Below, one piece after another: positions 1-8,403 of a stretch of DNA of 64,000 bases (positions within the stretch are counted from its first letter, which is position 1; every line of letters starts with the position of its first letter). The stretch is from Thalassovita taeanensis. GTDB lineage: Bacteria > Pseudomonadota > Alphaproteobacteria > Rhodobacterales > Rhodobacteraceae. The stretch lies in NCBI RefSeq assembly GCF_900110775.1, contig NZ_FOEP01000001.1:457785-521784 (forward strand). The letters run 5' to 3'. The position numbers were made by a program, and so were the translations under genes. Under the pieces are notes generated by a model. That model saw only the letters and a list, made by a program, of their open reading frames with translations, ran no database searches and was not told where the DNA came from.

Positions 1-483
1 TTCCTGTCCTTCACCCGCGGCACCGGTGAAGGCGAGCCCGAGCAAACCGACCCGTTTCAGCTTGTCTCGCAAGTTGTCGCAGACAATCAGCGCGCCGGGG
101 TGCCAGTGACACTGGTGCAGACTGAAGGCGAGGATCTGGGATGCGTCGCCCTGCGCCCTCTGGCGATCCGTCGCGCCCTTGGCAATCTGATCGAAAACGC
201 AGTCCGCTATGGCAACAAGGCCGAGATTTCCGTCGTCCTGACCGAAAAGTCCCTGCGCATCCGGGTCGAGGATGATGGCCCCGGCATCCCCCCCGACCAG
301 CGCGGCGAAGCAACCAAGCCCTTTACACGGCTTGATTCCGCACGAAATCAGAACCGCGGTACCGGGGTCGGGCTGGGGCTGGCCATCGCCACCGACATCG
401 CCCGCGCCCATGGCGGCGTGCTGCGGCTGGGCGAAAGCAACACGCTGGGCGGATTGCGCGCGGATATCGTGATCGGGCGCTGA
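1..483 (+). CDS. Sensor histidine kinase, C-terminal part (EnvZ-like); 5' end outside window
   Basis: The reading frame is open from the first base to TGA at 481-483, so only the ATP-binding part of the kinase is present. It carries the N box (NLIENAVRYG), the G1 box (VEDDGPGIPP) and the G2 box (GTGVGLGLAIA) of a HATPase_c domain. It would transfer phosphate from ATP to a histidine in the missing dimerisation domain and then to a response regulator. The order and spacing of the boxes suit OmpR-partner kinases of the EnvZ type, but the sensor half is not visible, so the signal cannot be inferred. No T-rich terminator follows. Confidence 0.85.
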   Translation, partial: FLSFTRGTGEGEPEQTDPFQLVSQVVADNQRAGVPVTLVQTEGEDLGCVALRPLAIRRALGNLIENAVRYGNKAEISVVLTEKSLRIRVEDDGPGIPPDQRGEATKPFTRLDSARNQNRGTGVGLGLAIATDIARAHGGVLRLGESNTLGGLRADIVIGR

Positions 484-785
484 GGGCAGACCGGCGCGCC
501 CAGAACCCAATATGAAATTATAAATCAATAATTTACGAGAAATAACACCGCTGAAAGCCACCCAATCGGTGGGAACTACCGGGACTGGTAGGCACGATAA
601 GAACCACGCAACGTATCCGCACGGTCTGACGGCCCGCCCGAGCGATGGAGTGGATGATAGTGCCCCCGGCCCCGGTGCTTTATTGCCAGCGAAATGCGAC
701 AACCAACCCCGATCAGCAGGTGCAAAGACGCGTTTAATTTATCCCAGAACCTTTCCGACACTCGGGGAGTGGCTCAACTTCCTGT
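484..785. other. Intergenic stretch without a supported gene
   Basis: About 300 bases lie between the kinase and the remnant sulfotransferase. The first 60 bases are AT-rich, unlike the surroundings. Short open frames exist on both strands, but none has a ribosome-binding site or a recognisable motif. I see no tRNA, no clear terminator and no repeat. Confidence 0.5.
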
Positions 786-1598
786 TCACTTGCGCATCTG
801 ATCCAGATAAGCCCGCTTCGCAGCGGCCAACTCATCATCACTCCGGTTTGACCTGTTCAGCTCAAGAAGAGCCTCAATGCCCCCCTCAGGCTGGATATTT
901 TGCCATTTTTTTGGAGTAACGCCTTCATCACTTACACCAAGTAAGCCAAGCGCAATGCTGAGCGGACCGAGTCCTCCCTGACACGCAGAGATATCCGTCG
1001 ACAAGACGTTTGCGGCATTCCTCAGACAGGCGCGCGTTCTACCTACCACCTCATCCAGCCGCGCAGCAGGCCGCAGCTTGGCGCGATAAGCCTCAAGGTC
1101 ATCTGTAATTCGGTTCGAGCGTAAATTCTGCCAATACAGGCTCTTCGTCCAATCTTGTGAATTTCTTGTTGTAAACTAGATCACGACGTCGGCCGAGCTG
1201 CCAAGGGTTTGTGTAATTTCCTCAACCACGGCCTCCAGGATGCGATGTGTCTGGCCATAGGACCACACGCCCTTTCGCCCCGGCATTTGCCCCGCCAGTG
1301 CTTCGCAGCTCAGAAAAATCGGTGTGTCCGGCTGGTGAGAAAAACGTGAAAGGCACATCCGCAGGTCAGCCTTCAACTTTAAAAGCGTCGCCTCGTTTGC
1401 CTTCATAGAATACCGTTTCGCGAAGTGTCCGATTTTATCCAAATCGCTCGGCAACAGAAAATTCACCTGACGAGACAACACCGCCCTGTTTGCTTGCATT
1501 GTTCGCTGCAACGTAGTCGTACCGGTCTTATGGAAACCGGCGTGAACAAGAACCCGCAAGCCCGACAACTCCTGATATCTGCGCCCCAACACTTCCAT
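786..1598 (-). pseudogene. Sulfotransferase-family gene interrupted by one in-frame TAG
   Basis: Two open segments, 1598-1176 and 1175-786, share one frame and are separated only by a TAG codon at 1178-1176. The first half has the 5'-phosphosulfate-binding loop HAGFHKTGTTTLQ near residue 20. The second half starts directly after the stop with FTTRNSQDWTKSLYWQ, which matches the 3'-phosphate-binding segment of PAPS sulfotransferases (usually TTRDP..W..SLYWQ). Joined, it would be about 270 residues, a normal length for these proteins. A TAT or TAC tyrosine codon mutated to TAG explains it most simply. A sequencing error or amber readthrough are alternatives. The ends are otherwise intact, so the loss looks recent. 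The acceptor substrate is unknown. Confidence 0.75.
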
Positions 1599-1955
1599 GC
1601 CATGGGGCCGTTTGTTGTTACAGCCTTCTTAGGTCGAAAAGCGACAATCCCGGAAATACAAATCACGGTGCTGCGCCGGAGAGTTTCCTATGTTGCCACT
1701 TCGACACCAACAAAGTCATGCAGAAGTACTTCTCGACCCCGTTTTGCCAGAAAAACTCCCACCAACAGCGACATTTCGACGAATAGTCGTCTTACCAAGG
1801 GTTTCACAAGGTCAACAGAGGTCCTCATGTGTCTGACGTCGGCGATCGTGAGGGACACTCAGAGACTGATCGGGGTCGTGTCAAACCTAGAAAGCTGAAT
1901 ACAAACGGCTTTCTTAACCTGAAATTCGCTGCATTCAATCTTGAAAGGGGTGATT
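1599..1955. other. Intergenic stretch without a supported gene
   Basis: This segment lies between the broken sulfotransferase and the tRNA and should hold the former promoter of the sulfotransferase. The base composition is more balanced than in neighbouring genes. A plus-strand frame runs through it, but that frame also crosses the sulfotransferase gene antisense and shows no motif. Nothing else was recognised. Confidence 0.45.
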
Positions 1956-2032
1956 TGGTAGGCCCGGCAGGACTTGAACCCGCAACCAAAGCGTTATGAG
2001 CGCTCTGCTCTAACCAGTTGAGCTACAGGCCC
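1956..2032 (-). tRNA. tRNA with CAU anticodon (elongator Met or Ile2)
   Basis: On the minus strand a full cloverleaf can be drawn. It has a seven-pair acceptor stem with a G:U at position 1-72, the D-arm start TAGCTCA, anticodon stem-loop AGCGCTCATAACGCT with CAT at 1998-1996, T-arm GCGGG-TTCAAGT-CCTGC, and an encoded CCA end. It has neither three anticodon-stem G:C pairs nor an initiator-type 1-72 pair, so it is not the initiator. Elongator tRNA-Met and lysidine-modified tRNA-Ile2 share this anticodon. The body resembles Ile2-type genes somewhat more, but I cannot decide without alignment. Confidence 0.9.
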
Positions 2033-2086
2033 CACCTGAGGCGTTTGATTATGCGGGCGACGCCCAAGGGTCAAGCGGTGTTCGTA

Positions 2087-3370
2087 CTACCCAAGCGCCG
2101 AATGCCGCCTGCGTACCGATTCCGGCCGCCCCGGCAGGCTCAGCCGCGCATCATTGCGCGCCTGTTGCGCCACCACACGTCCCTTGGAGATCACGCAAAG
2201 CCGGTCCGGCCTCAGCCGCAGCGCCTCGATCGAATTTCCCGCATCCAGCACCACCAAAGACGCCTGCGCGCCAACATGCAGACCGTAATCTGTCAGGTTC
2301 ATGATCGCCGCATTGCCCTGCGTGACCATATCGAAACAGCGGCGCATTTCTTCAGGGCTGGTCATCTGCGCCACGTGCAGCCCCATAAATGCCACGTCCA
2401 GCATGTCGCCGGTGCCCAGCGAATACCATGGGTCCAGCACGCAATCCTGCCCCCAGCCCACGGGTATCCCCATCGCCTGCATTTCCTTGACCCGCGTCAG
2501 GCCGCGGCGCTTGGGGAATGTATCATGCCGCCCCTGCAACACGATATTGATCAAAGGATTGGGGATCGCCGCTACCCCCGCCTCGGCCATCAGCGGCAAC
2601 AGCTTGGAGACATAGTAGTTGTCCATCGAATGCATCGAGGTCAGGTGCGAGCCAGCCGCCCTGCCCTGCAACCCCAACCGCTGCGCCTCGAATGCCAGCG
2701 TCTCGATATGGCGGCTCATCGGATCATCGGTCTCGTCGCAGTGCAGATCGACCATCAGACCGCGCTCGGCCGCGATCTGGCACAGATCCCTGACCGACGC
2801 TGCACCGTCCGCCATCGTACGCTCGAAATGCGGGATGCCGCCGACCACATCCACCCCCATATCCAGCGCCCGGATCGTATTGACCCGCGCCGTCGGGTCG
2901 CGGTACAGCCCATCCTGCGGGAACGCGACCAGCTGTAGGTCGATATAGCCCTTCACCTGTTCGCGCACCTCCAACAGCGCTTGTACCCCCAACAGCCGGT
3001 CATCGCAGACATCGACATGACTGCGGATCGCCAGCAGGCCAAGCGAGGCGGCCCAGTCGCAATACTCCAACGCGCGCGCCACCATCTCCTCGACCGTCAC
3101 GATCTGCTTCAGCTCGCCCCACAGCGCGATCCCCTCCAGCAGCGTGCCCGAAGCATTGATACGCGGCGTGCCATAGCTTAGCGTCGCATCCATATGGAAA
3201 TGTGGATCGACAAACGGCGGGCTGATCAGGTCGCCGCTGGCGTCAATCACCTGCCCCGCGACCACATCCTCTGGCAATACCTCAACCGCCACGATCCGGT
3301 CGCCCGTGATGCCAATATCGGCGCGCGTTCCATCCGGCAAAGCGCCGCCTTTGACCACAATATCGAACAT
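2087..3370 (-). CDS. codA: Cytosine deaminase-like amidohydrolase
   Basis: A 427-residue metal-dependent hydrolase of the cytosine deaminase family (TIM barrel, cytoplasmic), expected to convert cytosine or a related base to uracil and ammonia. The metal and catalytic residues of the family are visible: HFH at 57-59, H210 and E213 in DLHCDETDD, H242 in GSHLTSMHS, and D309. The loop before the last aspartate reads GQDCVLDPW, whereas E. coli CodA has GHDDVFDPW, so the substrate may differ. Its ATG overlaps the stop of the upstream permease (TGATG), making it the last gene of the BMP-type transporter operon. The transported compound is therefore probably its substrate or precursor. Related hydrolases act on isoguanine and ammelide-type compounds. 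Confidence 0.8.
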   Translation of the reverse strand: MFDIVVKGGALPDGTRADIGITGDRIVAVEVLPEDVVAGQVIDASGDLISPPFVDPHFHMDATLSYGTPRINASGTLLEGIALWGELKQIVTVEEMVARALEYCDWAASLGLLAIRSHVDVCDDRLLGVQALLEVREQVKGYIDLQLVAFPQDGLYRDPTARVNTIRALDMGVDVVGGIPHFERTMADGAASVRDLCQIAAERGLMVDLHCDETDDPMSRHIETLAFEAQRLGLQGRAAGSHLTSMHSMDNYYVSKLLPLMAEAGVAAIPNPLINIVLQGRHDTFPKRRGLTRVKEMQAMGIPVGWGQDCVLDPWYSLGTGDMLDVAFMGLHVAQMTSPEEMRRCFDMVTQGNAAIMNLTDYGLHVGAQASLVVLDAGNSIEALRLRPDRLCVISKGRVVAQQARNDARLSLPGRPESVRRRHSALG

Positions 3371-4314
3371 CAGCGTTCCCCTTTATTGAACGGCACCATC
3401 AGCGCAGCAGGCACCTCGGCCCGGCGCGACATCAGCACCAGCGCCAGGATCGACAGAACATAGGGGATCATCAAGAACACCTGATACGGCACCTGCGCCC
3501 CCAGCGGCGTCTGCTGCAGCCGGACTTGAAGCGCGTCAAAGGCGGCAAACAGCAAGGCCCCTAGCAGCGCCTTGCCCGGCTTCCACGCGCCAAATACCAC
3601 CAGCGCGATGCAGATCCAGCCGCGCCCATTGACCATCTCGAAAAAGAACGACGAAAACGCCGACATGGTCAGAAACGCACCACCCACCGCCATCAACCCC
3701 GATCCGACGATTACCGCGCCCATCCGCAACCCGGTCACCGACAGGCCCTGTGATGCCACCGCCGAAGGGTTTTCCCCCGCCGCCCGCACCGCCAACCCCA
3801 ACGGCGTGCGGTACAGCACCAGCGCCACCACCGCCACCGTGGCAAAGGCCAGATAGGTCATCGGCGTCTGCGCAAACAAAGCTGGCCCGATCAGCGGGAT
3901 TTCCGACAGCATCGGCACCTCATAGGGTTGGAACGGCACGATGCGTGGCGGGCTGGTCACCTCGGGCAACAACAGCCGGTACGCGAACGACGCGGAAGAG
4001 GTCGCAAGCAGCGTAATCCCCAGCCCCACAACGTGCTGTGACAGCCCAAAGGGCACCGTCAGGACCGAATGCAGCAGGCCGAACAGCATCCCCGCGGCCA
4101 TCGCCACAGCCACCCCGCCCCACAGACCGGTCCCGGAATATACCGCCATCCAGCCGGTGAAGGCGCCGATCACCATGATCCCCTCGATCCCAAGGTTCAG
4201 CACCCCGGCGCGCTCGCAGATGATTTCGCCCATGGTGGCAAAGATCAGCGGGCTGGCGATCCGCACCGCCGCCGCCCAGAAGCTTGCCGTCATAAGAATA
4301 TCGAACAGCTCCAT
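3370..4314 (-). CDS. Nucleoside-type ABC importer permease 2
   Basis: A 314-residue polytopic inner-membrane protein of the branched-chain/ribose permease superfamily. The N-terminal segment GEIICERAGVLNLGIEGIM is characteristic of the second permease of BMP-dependent nucleoside importers (YufQ/NupQ type). It forms the channel with the preceding permease. It starts 4 bases after that gene stops, and its own stop overlaps the start of the deaminase gene. This gene order (binding protein, ATPase, two permeases, enzyme) is standard for these importers. Confidence 0.85.
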   Translation of the reverse strand: MELFDILMTASFWAAAVRIASPLIFATMGEIICERAGVLNLGIEGIMVIGAFTGWMAVYSGTGLWGGVAVAMAAGMLFGLLHSVLTVPFGLSQHVVGLGITLLATSSASFAYRLLLPEVTSPPRIVPFQPYEVPMLSEIPLIGPALFAQTPMTYLAFATVAVVALVLYRTPLGLAVRAAGENPSAVASQGLSVTGLRMGAVIVGSGLMAVGGAFLTMSAFSSFFFEMVNGRGWICIALVVFGAWKPGKALLGALLFAAFDALQVRLQQTPLGAQVPYQVFLMIPYVLSILALVLMSRRAEVPAALMVPFNKGER

Positions 4315-4318
4315 CTTA

Positions 4319-5368
4319 TTATCCCCTCACCACGCGAAATCGCGTCAGCAGAATGGCCAGAACCATCAGCAGCAAGGCCGAAGCCAGCAGAATATCGGCG
4401 ATATATGATGGTACTCCGGCCGCGCGGCTCATGCTATCCGCACCAACGAAAATCCCCGCCACGAACAGCGCCGACACCACCACCCCCAAAGGGTGCAACA
4501 GCGCCAACATGGCCACGATGATCCCGGTATAGCCAAACCCCGGAGACAGATCGAGCGTCAGGTTCCCCTTCAGCCCCGCCACCTCGGAAAACCCCGCCAG
4601 CGCGGCCAGCCCCCCCGACAAAAGCGCGGTCAGCACCAACACACGGCTAACCGAAATGCCCGCGAACCGCGCCGCCTCTTTGTTCAGCCCGACGGCCCGG
4701 ATCTCATACCCCAGCGTGGTTTTGGTCTGGATCAGCCATACGACCCCCGCCGACACCAACGCCAGCCCGAACCCCCAGTGCAAACGCAGCCCCGGCACAA
4801 TGCGCGGCAGCCGCGCTTCGCGCAGCAGGGCCGCCGATTTCGGCCATCCCATGCCCATCGGGTCCTTCATCGGCCCCTCCAGCAGATAGGAAACAAACAG
4901 CAAAACGATGAAGTTCATCAGCAGCGTCGTCACCACCTCATCCACGCCCAGCCGGGTTTTCAGCAAAACCGGCCCCAGTAACACCAGCGCCCCCGCAAGC
5001 ATCGCCCCGCCCGCCATCACGACCCAAAAGAACGGCTGCGGCAGCCCTACCGCGCCGGTCCCCAAAAGCACGGTCACCACGGCCCCCGCATACAACTGCG
5101 CCTCGGCCCCGATGTTCCAAAGCTTGGCCTTGAACGCCACCGCAATCGCCAGCCCGGTAAAAATCAGCGGCGTTGCGCGGTTCAGCGTTTCCAGCAGCGC
5201 GAATTTCGACCCCACCGCGCCTTTGATGATCAACCCCAGCGTCGCAAACGGATTTGCCCCCGCCAGCAATGACAACCCCGAGGCCAGTATCACGGTCAGC
5301 GCAATCGCGAGCGCCGGATAGCCTAACGTGCGCGCCAATGTTGGCGCGGTCACCGGCTCCAGCCTCAT
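4319..5368 (-). CDS. Nucleoside-type ABC importer permease 1
   Basis: A 349-residue membrane protein of the same permease superfamily and the larger partner of the heterodimer (YufP/NupP type). It contains about ten hydrophobic segments and the family segment FTGLAIAVAFKAKLWNIGAEAQ, in which the phrase NIGAEAQ is typical. The ATG overlaps the TGA of the ATPase gene (ATGA), which points to translational coupling. It works with the permease encoded directly downstream. Confidence 0.85.
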   Translation of the reverse strand: MRLEPVTAPTLARTLGYPALAIALTVILASGLSLLAGANPFATLGLIIKGAVGSKFALLETLNRATPLIFTGLAIAVAFKAKLWNIGAEAQLYAGAVVTVLLGTGAVGLPQPFFWVVMAGGAMLAGALVLLGPVLLKTRLGVDEVVTTLLMNFIVLLFVSYLLEGPMKDPMGMGWPKSAALLREARLPRIVPGLRLHWGFGLALVSAGVVWLIQTKTTLGYEIRAVGLNKEAARFAGISVSRVLVLTALLSGGLAALAGFSEVAGLKGNLTLDLSPGFGYTGIIVAMLALLHPLGVVVSALFVAGIFVGADSMSRAAGVPSYIADILLASALLLMVLAILLTRFRVVRG

Positions 5369-6906
5369 GCCGCGTCCTCCGCAAACCCATGGCCCGCCAT
5401 CCAGATCCCAAGCTCCGTCGCACTTTTGCTACCTCGCGCAAAGCCGGGCGAGAGCCGCCCCTCTGAAATCACATGAATTACGTCTGACAAGCCCATGATT
5501 TCATCCAAATCTTCTGATATCAGCAACACAGCGGCCCCCGCGTCCCGCGCCGCAATCAGTCGCGACTGCACATAGGTCACCGCGCCAATATCAAGCCCTC
5601 GCACGGGCTGATTGGCCAGAATGACTTTGGGCCCCGGCTCCAACGCCCGCCCTAATATCAGCTTTTGCATATTGCCCCCAGACAGCAGCCGGATCGGCGT
5701 CGCAGGCCCCGGGCAGCGGACATCATAGGTATCAATGACATGGCGGGCGAAACGATCCGCTTCGGCCTTATTCATCCAGCCCCTGCGACTGAACTGCGCT
5801 GACTTGAAACTCTCAAGAATAACGTTTTCGGTCAGGGTAAAATCGGCAATCGCCCCGGTTTTGTGCCGGTCCTCTGGGATGCGCGCGATGCCGTTCGACA
5901 ACGCAATCCGGGGCGACCATTGCGCAATCGCTCTGCCGTCGATCTCCACCTCGCCCTGATCCGGCACAATCAGACCGGACAACAGATCGGCCAAGGCCGC
6001 CTGCCCATTCCCCGACACGCCGGCCAAGCCTGTGATCTGACCTGACTTCAGTTGCAAATCAATATCTTGAAGGCCACCCTTCGTGCCTTGAGATACGACA
6101 GAAACCGCGCGCAAAGACAAAATCGGCGCCCCGATCTGTGCCGCTGCAATCTCCGGCGGAGCGACCTCAGCTCCAACCATCATCTCGGCCAACGCGTGTT
6201 TGTCGGTGTCCGCCACCGCCACTTCGCCCACCAACCGCCCGTGCCGCAACACCAACACCCGGCTGGCGATCGCCATCACCTCGTGCAACTTGTGCGAGAT
6301 GAAGATCACCGACAGGCCAAGCGCCACTGCCTTGCGCAGGGTGACAAACAGCGCGTCGGTTTCCTGCGGGGTCAGAACGGCGGTCGGCTCGTCCAGGATC
6401 AGAACCCGTGCGTCACGGTACAGCGCCTTCAGGATCTCAACCCGCTGCCGTTCACCGACAGACAGCAACCCCACCTTGGCCGCCAAATGTACCGCCAACC
6501 CGAAATCCTGCGACAATTGCACAATCCGTGCCCGCGCCGCGGCACGCCCCAGCCCCAGCTTCCAAAGCGGTTCGGTTCCCAGCAGGATATTCTCTTCCAC
6601 TGTTAGATTGTCGGCCAGCGTAAAATGCTGATGCACCATGCCGATGCCCGCCGCCAGCGCAGCCCCCGGCTTGCCCGGCGGCAACATCTGACCAAACGCT
6701 TCGACCGTGCCAGTATCAGGCGTGTAATGCCCAAACAGGATATTCATCAGCGTCGTTTTTCCGGCACCATTTTCACCAAGCAAAGCAATGACTTCCCCCT
6801 TCTTGAGGGCAAAGTTTATATCGGAGTTCGCTTTGGTCGCGCCGAAACTTTTTGAAATATTGGTGAGGCGCAGGACATCCTGCGCCTCCGTTTTTATCGC
6901 CGTCAC
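5365..6906 (-). CDS. Nucleoside-type ABC importer ATPase (two ATPase domains)
   Basis: A 513-residue protein with two tandem ABC domains, like RbsA/NupO-type importers. The first domain has an intact Walker A (GENGAGKTT, residues 44-52), the signature LSVGERQRVEILKAL and Walker B VLILDEPTAVL. The second domain has lost Walker A (SGNGQAALADLL) but keeps LSGGNMQK, the usual asymmetry of this family. I chose the GTG at 6906-6904 because it overlaps the TGA of the binding-protein gene and the homologous sequence begins just after it. An upstream in-frame start would lie inside the neighbouring gene. Confidence 0.88.
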   Translation of the reverse strand: MTAIKTEAQDVLRLTNISKSFGATKANSDINFALKKGEVIALLGENGAGKTTLMNILFGHYTPDTGTVEAFGQMLPPGKPGAALAAGIGMVHQHFTLADNLTVEENILLGTEPLWKLGLGRAAARARIVQLSQDFGLAVHLAAKVGLLSVGERQRVEILKALYRDARVLILDEPTAVLTPQETDALFVTLRKAVALGLSVIFISHKLHEVMAIASRVLVLRHGRLVGEVAVADTDKHALAEMMVGAEVAPPEIAAAQIGAPILSLRAVSVVSQGTKGGLQDIDLQLKSGQITGLAGVSGNGQAALADLLSGLIVPDQGEVEIDGRAIAQWSPRIALSNGIARIPEDRHKTGAIADFTLTENVILESFKSAQFSRRGWMNKAEADRFARHVIDTYDVRCPGPATPIRLLSGGNMQKLILGRALEPGPKVILANQPVRGLDIGAVTYVQSRLIAARDAGAAVLLISEDLDEIMGLSDVIHVISEGRLSPGFARGSKSATELGIWMAGHGFAEDAA

Positions 6907-7919
6907 GAGGATTTTGGCTCGCTGTCGTCCACCGTCACAACAAAGCTGCCATCCTTGATTGCGGCCTCTTTCGCGGCGACCAGTTCCAGCGCGGACGCAG
7001 GCACTTTGCCCTCGAACGTGCCCAGCGGCGCCAACGAACATCCCCCTTCTTTCATAAAGGAATAGACGCCGTAATTCGCCGCCGTGAACGTGCCCGCCAT
7101 CACCTCAGCCACGGCCTTTTCAAAGGTCGGCTCGAAATGCCAGATGGCCGAGGCGACCACCGTATCAGGATAATCAGCCTGCGTGTCGATCACGTTGCCA
7201 ATCGCCAGAATACCCTTTTCCATCGCTGCGTCCGAAACCCCGAACCGCTCTGCATAAAGCAGATCCGCGCCGTTTTCGATCATCGCAAAAGCGGTTTCCT
7301 TGGCCTTGGGCGGATCGAACCACGATCCGATAAAGCTGACCTGGAAGCTGATGTCCGGGTTCACCTCTTTCGCGCCGGCCATGAAGGCATTCATCAACCG
7401 GTTGACCTCGGGAATGGGAAAGCCGCCCACCATGCCGATATTGCCCTTGGCCATCGACCCCGCAATAATTCCAGACAGATACGAGGCGTCTTGAATGTAG
7501 TTGTCGAACACCGACAGGTTCGGCAGCGCGTCATCCTGCAAGAAGCTGGACCCCAACAAGAAAGCCACGTCGGGGTAATCTGCAGCAACCTCGCGCGCTT
7601 CCTGCTCGACCCCGAAAATCTCGCCTACGATCAATTTATAGCCTTGTTCCGCATATTCACGCATCACCCGCGGATAGTCCGTGTTGGCGACGTTCTCGGT
7701 AAAGGTATAATCCACCCGGCCCTCGGCCTTGGCGGCCTCTGCGGCCTTGTGAATGCGGCTGACCCACTGCTGTTCGACCGGCACAGTATAGATACCCGCG
7801 ACCTTCAGCGGCTCGGCCGCCCACAACTCTGTCGCACGGCCCGCCAAGCCCGTTGCCGCCAATACAGCACCAGTGCCCAGCAATATTCCACGGCGGGTCA
7901 TCCCCGTTTTGGTTGTCAT
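6903..7919 (-). CDS. BMP-family substrate-binding protein of nucleoside-type importer
   Basis: A 338-residue periplasmic binding protein. The N-terminus has a twin-arginine-like signal (MTRRGILLGTGAVLAATGLA) with likely cleavage after residues 33-36 near WAAEP. The mature part contains the BMP/PnrA-family phrases GEIFGVEQEAREVAADYPDV and GMVGGFPIPEVNRL. It captures a nucleoside or nucleobase-like ligand and delivers it to the permeases encoded downstream. It is the first gene of the operon, and a ribosome-binding site (GGAAAGG) lies about ten bases before the ATG. The deaminase at the end of the operon favours a pyrimidine-type ligand; this is an inference. Confidence 0.87.
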   Translation of the reverse strand: MTTKTGMTRRGILLGTGAVLAATGLAGRATELWAAEPLKVAGIYTVPVEQQWVSRIHKAAEAAKAEGRVDYTFTENVANTDYPRVMREYAEQGYKLIVGEIFGVEQEAREVAADYPDVAFLLGSSFLQDDALPNLSVFDNYIQDASYLSGIIAGSMAKGNIGMVGGFPIPEVNRLMNAFMAGAKEVNPDISFQVSFIGSWFDPPKAKETAFAMIENGADLLYAERFGVSDAAMEKGILAIGNVIDTQADYPDTVVASAIWHFEPTFEKAVAEVMAGTFTAANYGVYSFMKEGGCSLAPLGTFEGKVPASALELVAAKEAAIKDGSFVVTVDDSEPKSS

Positions 7920-7945
7920 TTCAATACCCTTTCCCTGTTGGGTTT

Positions 7946-7976
7946 ATTTTACCATATGGTCAATTCATATCATCAA
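7946..7976 (-). promoter_or_regulatory. Candidate promoter and dyad operator of the importer operon
   Basis: Upstream of the binding-protein gene lies the exact ten-base palindrome ACCATATGGT (7951-7960), extended with one mismatch to TTTACCATATGGTCAA (7948-7963). On the minus strand a possible -10 (TAAAAT, 7951-7946) overlaps the dyad, with a possible -35 (TTGATG, 7976-7971) at a slightly long 19-base spacing. A repressor bound here would block the promoter. The dyad is of a kind GntR-family regulators use, but no such gene lies nearby. Confidence 0.4.
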
Positions 7977-8403
7977 GCTGACAGCGAGACGAACCCGAAT
8001 CCATCAGGTATCCCCGCGACAGCCTGTTCCGCGATCGAATTCCGATCAACACCCTTGATGGTGCCCGAAATTTAGGCGCCAATTCCGCTTCTCCCCGCGC
8101 ACCACGCGCTCCAGAGCGCGGACAGGTTCCGCGCTCAACAGATACGACGCAGCGTCGAAAACACCTTCGGAATTTGCGGCTGGACAAAGATCGATTGATC
8201 GTTTCACTTGCCGCGCAAGGCCCGCTCGGGCCGACTTAGGGAGGAGACCCACCCAGCGCCTCGTGCGCATCGGGTTGGAAATTAGGGCGTTACGCCCCGG
8301 TCTTCGCACAGATCATTCGCCCGCGCCGTGCTGATGCGCGATGCGGCCTCCGATCCAGCGGCAAAAGCCCGCCCGGACCGGACCAGACCACAGGAGAAAG
8401 CCC
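7977..8403. other. Long intergenic region between divergent operons
   Basis: This 427-base region separates the importer operon from the DmdB-like gene. A minus-strand frame at 8309-8046 could encode 87 basic residues, but it has no clear ribosome-binding site and no domain I recognise. Just before the plus-strand gene is a good ribosome-binding site (AGGAG, about 8391). I saw no riboswitch-like or tRNA-like fold. It may contain a dispersed non-coding repeat. Confidence 0.4.

Noticed and set aside
569..919. 116-codon plus-strand frame near the left edge
   Set aside because: It overlaps the end of the broken sulfotransferase gene antisense and has no ribosome site, signal peptide or motif.
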